Assembly: GCA_021372355.1 (NCBI GenBank)
Contig: JAJFUQ010000067.1
Span: forward strand, 1-49,322
Reading direction: 5' to 3'
DNA: 49,322 nucleotides
Source of the DNA: Nocardiaceae bacterium
Lineage (GTDB): Bacteria; Actinomycetota; Actinomycetes; Mycobacteriales; Mycobacteriaceae
Within the stretch, counting starts at the first letter, position 1; each line of letters opens with the position of its first letter. Shown here piece by piece: positions 46,266 to 49,322 of the stretch. The notes below the pieces were generated by a model that was not told the DNA's origin, did no database searches, and saw nothing but the letters and a program-made list of their open reading frames with translations. The translations under genes and the position numbers were made by a program.

Positions 46266-47126
46266 ATGCTTGCAGTCCGTCCTCCGCTGGTCCCTGGAAC
46301 GCTTTCCGACATTCGGGATGTCCCGAAGTCGATCGAGCGCCCGGAGTACGTCTGGAAGCCGAAGGTCAAAGAGGGATCGGAGCCGTGGGTCCAGACCCCG
46401 GAGACGATCGAGGCGATGCGCATCGCCGGCAAGATCGCCGCGCAGGCACTGCAGGAGGCCGGCAAGGCCGTCGCCCCGGGTGTGACCACCGACCAGCTCG
46501 ATGCGATCGCGCACGAGTACATGCTCGACCACGGCGCCTACCCGTCGACGTTGGGTTACAAGGGCTTTCCGAAGTCGTGCTGCACGTCGCTGAATGAAGT
46601 GATCTGCCACGGCATTCCAGACTCGACTGTCATCCAGGACGGCGACATCGTCAACATCGACGTCACGGCCTACATCCACGGCGTGCATGGCGACACCAAC
46701 GCCACGTTCCTCGCGGGTGACGTTCGTGAAGAAGCCCGACTGCTCGTCGAGCGCACGCGCGAAGCGACGATGCGCGCCATCAAGGCCGTGAAGCCGGGGC
46801 GCGAGCTCAATGTCATCGGTCGGGTCATCGAGGCGTACGCCAACCGCTTCGGCTACGGCGTCGTCCGCGACTTCACCGGTCACGGCGTCGGTCCGACGTT
46901 CCACAGTGGTCTGGTGATCCTGCACTACGACGCCCCGCACGTCACCGACCTCATCGAACCCGGGATGACGTTCACGATCGAGCCGATGATCAATCTCGGC
47001 ACCCCCGACTACGAGATGTGGGACGACGGCTGGACTGTGGTCACCAAGGACCGCAAGTGGACCGCCCAGTTCGAGCACACGCTCGTGGTCACCGAAACCG
47101 GCGCCGAGATTCTCACGCTGCCGTAG
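46266..47126 (+). CDS. map: Methionine aminopeptidase, type Ic
   Basis: 286 residues; removes initiator methionine. The 40-residue N-terminal extension ([20 protein letters not shown]) with a Pro-rich segment is the mark of the type Ic enzyme (MapB of M. tuberculosis). Metal ligands: Asp of [10 protein letters not shown], Asp of [10 protein letters not shown], His of [11 protein letters not shown], Glu of [10 protein letters not shown] and Glu of AQFEHTLVV. The ATG at 46266 is chosen by the extension and by a TAATCT -10 seven bases upstream. Confidence 0.95.
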   Translation: MLAVRPPLVPGTLSDIRDVPKSIERPEYVWKPKVKEGSEPWVQTPETIEAMRIAGKIAAQALQEAGKAVAPGVTTDQLDAIAHEYMLDHGAYPSTLGYKGFPKSCCTSLNEVICHGIPDSTVIQDGDIVNIDVTAYIHGVHGDTNATFLAGDVREEARLLVERTREATMRAIKAVKPGRELNVIGRVIEAYANRFGYGVVRDFTGHGVGPTFHSGLVILHYDAPHVTDLIEPGMTFTIEPMINLGTPDYEMWDDGWTVVTKDRKWTAQFEHTLVVTETGAEILTLP

Positions 47127-47170
47127 TCAAGCGGTCGCAGAACCGACTTCGCGGTACCCGGTGCTGGGTG

Positions 47171-47176
47171 CAGACT
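47171..47176 (+). promoter_or_regulatory. Possible leaderless -10
   Basis: CAGACT ends six bases before the ATG of the split-barrel protein. The first base departs from TANNNT. Confidence 0.3.
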
Positions 47177-47182
47177 GACGAA

Positions 47183-48175
47183 ATGGAAGCTGTTTCGGGT
47201 CGTGAGGTGCCCGCTGAATTGATGCCTGTCTTCGACGGTGCGATAACCGTCGATTACACCAGCGTGACCGGTAGCGGGAATCCGATCACGGTTCCGCTCA
47301 CTCCCTACCTCGACGTGGATGCGCGCACGCTGGATGTCTCAACCGGCCTGACCTACGCGGCCAAGGCCGAGAGGGCGCGGCGCAACCCCAAAGTCAGCTT
47401 GCTCTACTCCGATCCGCTGGGCAGTAGTGCGGTCAATCCGCCGGTCGTTCTCGTACAGGGGTACGCCACAGTGTGCGACCGTGATCTGCAGTCCAACACG
47501 GACCGTTACGTCCGTGAATCGATGGCCAAGCTTCCCGCCGGCTACAAGGGGCAGCCGCGCTTCGTGCTTCGCACCCTGGACTGGTACTTCGCGCGAATCT
47601 GGATCAAAGTCACGCCGACCCGCGTGACGTGGTGGCCGTCGCGCGCGCTCGATGAAACGCCGTTCGTGTGGGAGGCGCCAGCCGACCGGGTGGCACCACC
47701 GTCGGACCCGCCACCGGATGGCAAGAATCCGAACGCGTGGCTGCCGCAACCAGCGGATTGGCGTGCGTCTGCCGGGTCGGTCGGCACCCGCCTCGACATG
47801 CAGGAATTGAGCTGGGTGGGCGCGGATGGGTTTCCGATGTGCATTCCGGTTCGTGCGACACCGATCGACTCGGGATTCCGCCTCACTTTCGGGGCGATGG
47901 CCCCGCCTGTTCCGGACGGACCCGCATGCCTGGTTGCCCACACGCACTCCCCAGCGTTCGAGACGCAGGAGAACCGCACGTTCATCGGCACGATCACGCG
48001 CGATGGCGACATCGTGAAATTGGACGTCGAGCGCGTGCTTGCCGATATCAGTCTCGCCGGAAACAAGCTCAAGCGGACGATCGACTTCCTGGCCAAGGGA
48101 CGCCGTCTCAAGCCACGCCTGAAGTCGGAGGCCGCGCGACGCGGACAGGCCGTGCCGAAGGTGCGACTGCCGTAA
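47183..48175 (+). CDS. Split-barrel flavin-binding (pyridoxamine-oxidase-like) protein
   Basis: 330 residues. The N-terminal half has the PNPOx/F420-type split barrel: GNPITVPLTPYLDVDARTLD, STGLTYAAKAERARRNPKVS and LLYSDP, then PVVLVQGYATVCDRD. The C-terminal half repeats part of the pattern (QELSWVGADGFPMCIPVRAT, FIGTITRDGDIVKLDVERVL) and ends in a basic tail. Such proteins bind FMN or F420; the reaction is not clear. A central Pro-rich linker (PPSDPPPDGKNPNAW) separates the halves. The ATG at 47183 gives the start; open sequence upstream overlaps map. Confidence 0.8.
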   Translation: MEAVSGREVPAELMPVFDGAITVDYTSVTGSGNPITVPLTPYLDVDARTLDVSTGLTYAAKAERARRNPKVSLLYSDPLGSSAVNPPVVLVQGYATVCDRDLQSNTDRYVRESMAKLPAGYKGQPRFVLRTLDWYFARIWIKVTPTRVTWWPSRALDETPFVWEAPADRVAPPSDPPPDGKNPNAWLPQPADWRASAGSVGTRLDMQELSWVGADGFPMCIPVRATPIDSGFRLTFGAMAPPVPDGPACLVAHTHSPAFETQENRTFIGTITRDGDIVKLDVERVLADISLAGNKLKRTIDFLAKGRRLKPRLKSEAARRGQAVPKVRLP

Positions 48176-48217
48176 TCGCCGAGTGTCGGTGAAGCTACTG
48201 TGAGCAGCTGAGACGGC

Positions 48218-49322
48218 ATGCGAATGGAAGTGAAGAGAAGGTTGCGTCGCGAACGGGAGTACGGTGCCGCCCTGCTCGTCGCCGGAACCACCTCCGACGC
48301 CGGGAAGAGCCTGATCACCGCAGGGCTGTGCCGGGCGTTCGTCCGTCGAGGTCTCAAGGTCGCGCCGTTCAAGGCGCAGAACATGTCGAACAACTCCGTC
48401 GTCACACTCGATGGCGGCGAGATCGGCCGCGCGCAGGCGATGCAGGCTCGCGCGTGCGGGCTGGAGCCGAGCGTCCGATTCAATCCGGTTCTGCTCAAAC
48501 CGGGGAGTGACCGGACGTCCCAGCTTGTCGTCCGGGGCAAGGCCGTCGGCCAGGTCAGCGCGCGTAACTACGCCGAGCACCGCGCCTGGCTGCGGGAACT
48601 CACCGCGGCGGAACTCACGAGCCTGCGTGAAGACTTCGATGTCGTCGTATGTGAAGGAGCGGGCTCACCGGCGGAGATCAACCTGCGAGCCACCGACATC
48701 GCGAACATGGGTCTCGCGAGAGCGGCGGACATTCCGGTCGTCGTGGTCGGCGACATCGACCGTGGCGGCGTGCTGGCCCACATGTTCGGAACACTGGCGG
48801 TCCTCGAGCCGGCTGATCAAGCGTTGATCGCCGGGTTCATCGTCAACAAGTTCCGCGGCGACGTCTCGCTGCTCCAGCCCGGTCTGGTCCAACTCGAGCA
48901 GCTGACCGGTCGTCGAGTGTTCGGCGTCGTGCCGTTTGCCGATGGACTGTGGCTCGATGCCGAGGATTCCCTGGGAACGGTCACGGATCGTCCGGTCGGC
49001 ATTCCACAACCGCCGATCGGCGACGAATGGCTGCGGGTCGCCGCGATCCGGCTGCCGCGGATTTCGAACTCGACCGACGTCGAAGCCTTGGCGTGCGAAC
49101 CCGGCGTCGCGGTCTCGTGGGTGACCGATCCGGCGCAAGTTGCCGCCGCCGACCTCGTCGTCGTGCCCGGTTCGAAGTCCACAGTCTCGGATCTGGCGTG
49201 GCTTCGCGAACGCGGGCTGGCGGACGCGCTCACCGCGCGGACTGGACCGATCCTGGCCATCTGCGGTGGTTACCAGATGCTCGGCAAACAGATCCTCGAC
49301 GACGTCGAATCTGGTCAAGGAG
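48218..49322 (+). CDS. cobQ: Cobyric acid synthase CobQ (3' end outside window)
   Basis: At least 368 residues, frame still open at the window edge. It amidates four side chains of adenosylcobyrinic a,c-diamide using glutamine and ATP in B12 synthesis. The N-terminal dethiobiotin-synthetase-like domain has [20 protein letters not shown] (P-loop), [15 protein letters not shown] and [20 protein letters not shown]. The C-terminal glutamine amidotransferase domain includes [16 protein letters not shown] and the nucleophile Cys of [10 protein letters not shown]. Three in-frame starts compete: ATG 48218, ATG 48224 and GTG 48230; TACTGT at 48197-48202 could be the -10. Confidence 0.93.
   Translation, partial: MRMEVKRRLRREREYGAALLVAGTTSDAGKSLITAGLCRAFVRRGLKVAPFKAQNMSNNSVVTLDGGEIGRAQAMQARACGLEPSVRFNPVLLKPGSDRTSQLVVRGKAVGQVSARNYAEHRAWLRELTAAELTSLREDFDVVVCEGAGSPAEINLRATDIANMGLARAADIPVVVVGDIDRGGVLAHMFGTLAVLEPADQALIAGFIVNKFRGDVSLLQPGLVQLEQLTGRRVFGVVPFADGLWLDAEDSLGTVTDRPVGIPQPPIGDEWLRVAAIRLPRISNSTDVEALACEPGVAVSWVTDPAQVAAADLVVVPGSKSTVSDLAWLRERGLADALTARTGPILAICGGYQMLGKQILDDVESGQG

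Overview
The window is chromosomal DNA from a high-GC actinobacterium. The order amt-glnK-glnD-ffh, rpsP-khpA-rimM-trmD, rplS-lepB-rnhB-DUF2469-yraN-yifB-dprA, xerC, rpsB-tsf, pyrH-frr-cdsA-rlmN, dxr-rip-ispG-GNAT, map is the one I know from mycolic-acid bacteria (Mycobacteriales: Mycobacterium, Rhodococcus, Gordonia, Dietzia and relatives). DUF2469, DUF2631, DUF4333 and Lsr2 point the same way. I cannot name the genus from sequence alone. GTG and TTG starts are frequent and many genes appear to be transcribed without a leader. I see no tRNA, rRNA, insertion sequence, prophage or CRISPR array.

Layout. 1-4222: nitrogen assimilation (ammonium transporter cut by the window edge, PII protein, PII-modifying enzyme). 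4223-6310: a possible 57-residue membrane microprotein, then the SRP GTPase gene ffh, closed by a 19-bp perfect inverted repeat. 6319-10900: an accessory block with a minus-strand glutamine-synthetase-like/aldehyde dehydrogenase/SDR operon, which looks like gamma-glutamylation amine catabolism, and a divergent metal-dependent amidohydrolase. 11014-16589: envelope and secreted accessory genes (a probably frameshifted secreted TPR protein, a membrane acyltransferase, an SGNH esterase, a TIGR03086-type protein, a lipoprotein, a DUF4333 protein). 16618-27660: information-processing core (S16, KhpA, RimM, TrmD, a PhaC-like hydrolase, Tex, L19, signal peptidase I, RNase HII, YraN, YifB, DprA). 27657-29598: Lsr2, XerC and an M23 peptidase. 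29673-35576: S2, EF-Ts, UMP kinase, ribosome recycling factor, CdsA, a LapA-like protein, RlmN. 35731-36121: a decayed copy of the rlmN 3' end and a DUF2631 membrane protein. 36209-39746: two MEP isoprenoid enzymes (Dxr, IspG) flanking the site-2 protease Rip. 39792-49322: a GNAT protein, an uncharacterised two-gene pair, an amino-acid permease, a nitrobindin, a DrrAB-type ABC exporter, methionine aminopeptidase, a split-barrel flavoprotein and the start of cobyric acid synthase.

Regulation visible in sequence. About a dozen genes lack a Shine-Dalgarno but have an ANNNT-type -10 hexamer ending 6-8 nt before the start codon, the signature of leaderless transcripts. rpsP and rplS share a 12-bp promoter core, CTCTGGCACAAT. 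The rpsB leader can form an interleaved pair of 6-bp stems (a pseudoknot) just upstream of the ribosome site. Strong hairpin terminators close ffh, dprA/lsr2, tsf and cdsA/lapA.

Nothing here is a clearly new multi-gene defence or mobile system. The most interesting items are the gamma-glutamylation operon with no visible gamma-glutamyl hydrolase, the split signal-peptide/TPR gene, the rlmN remnant, the rpsB pseudoknot and the unknown pair at 40635-41452.
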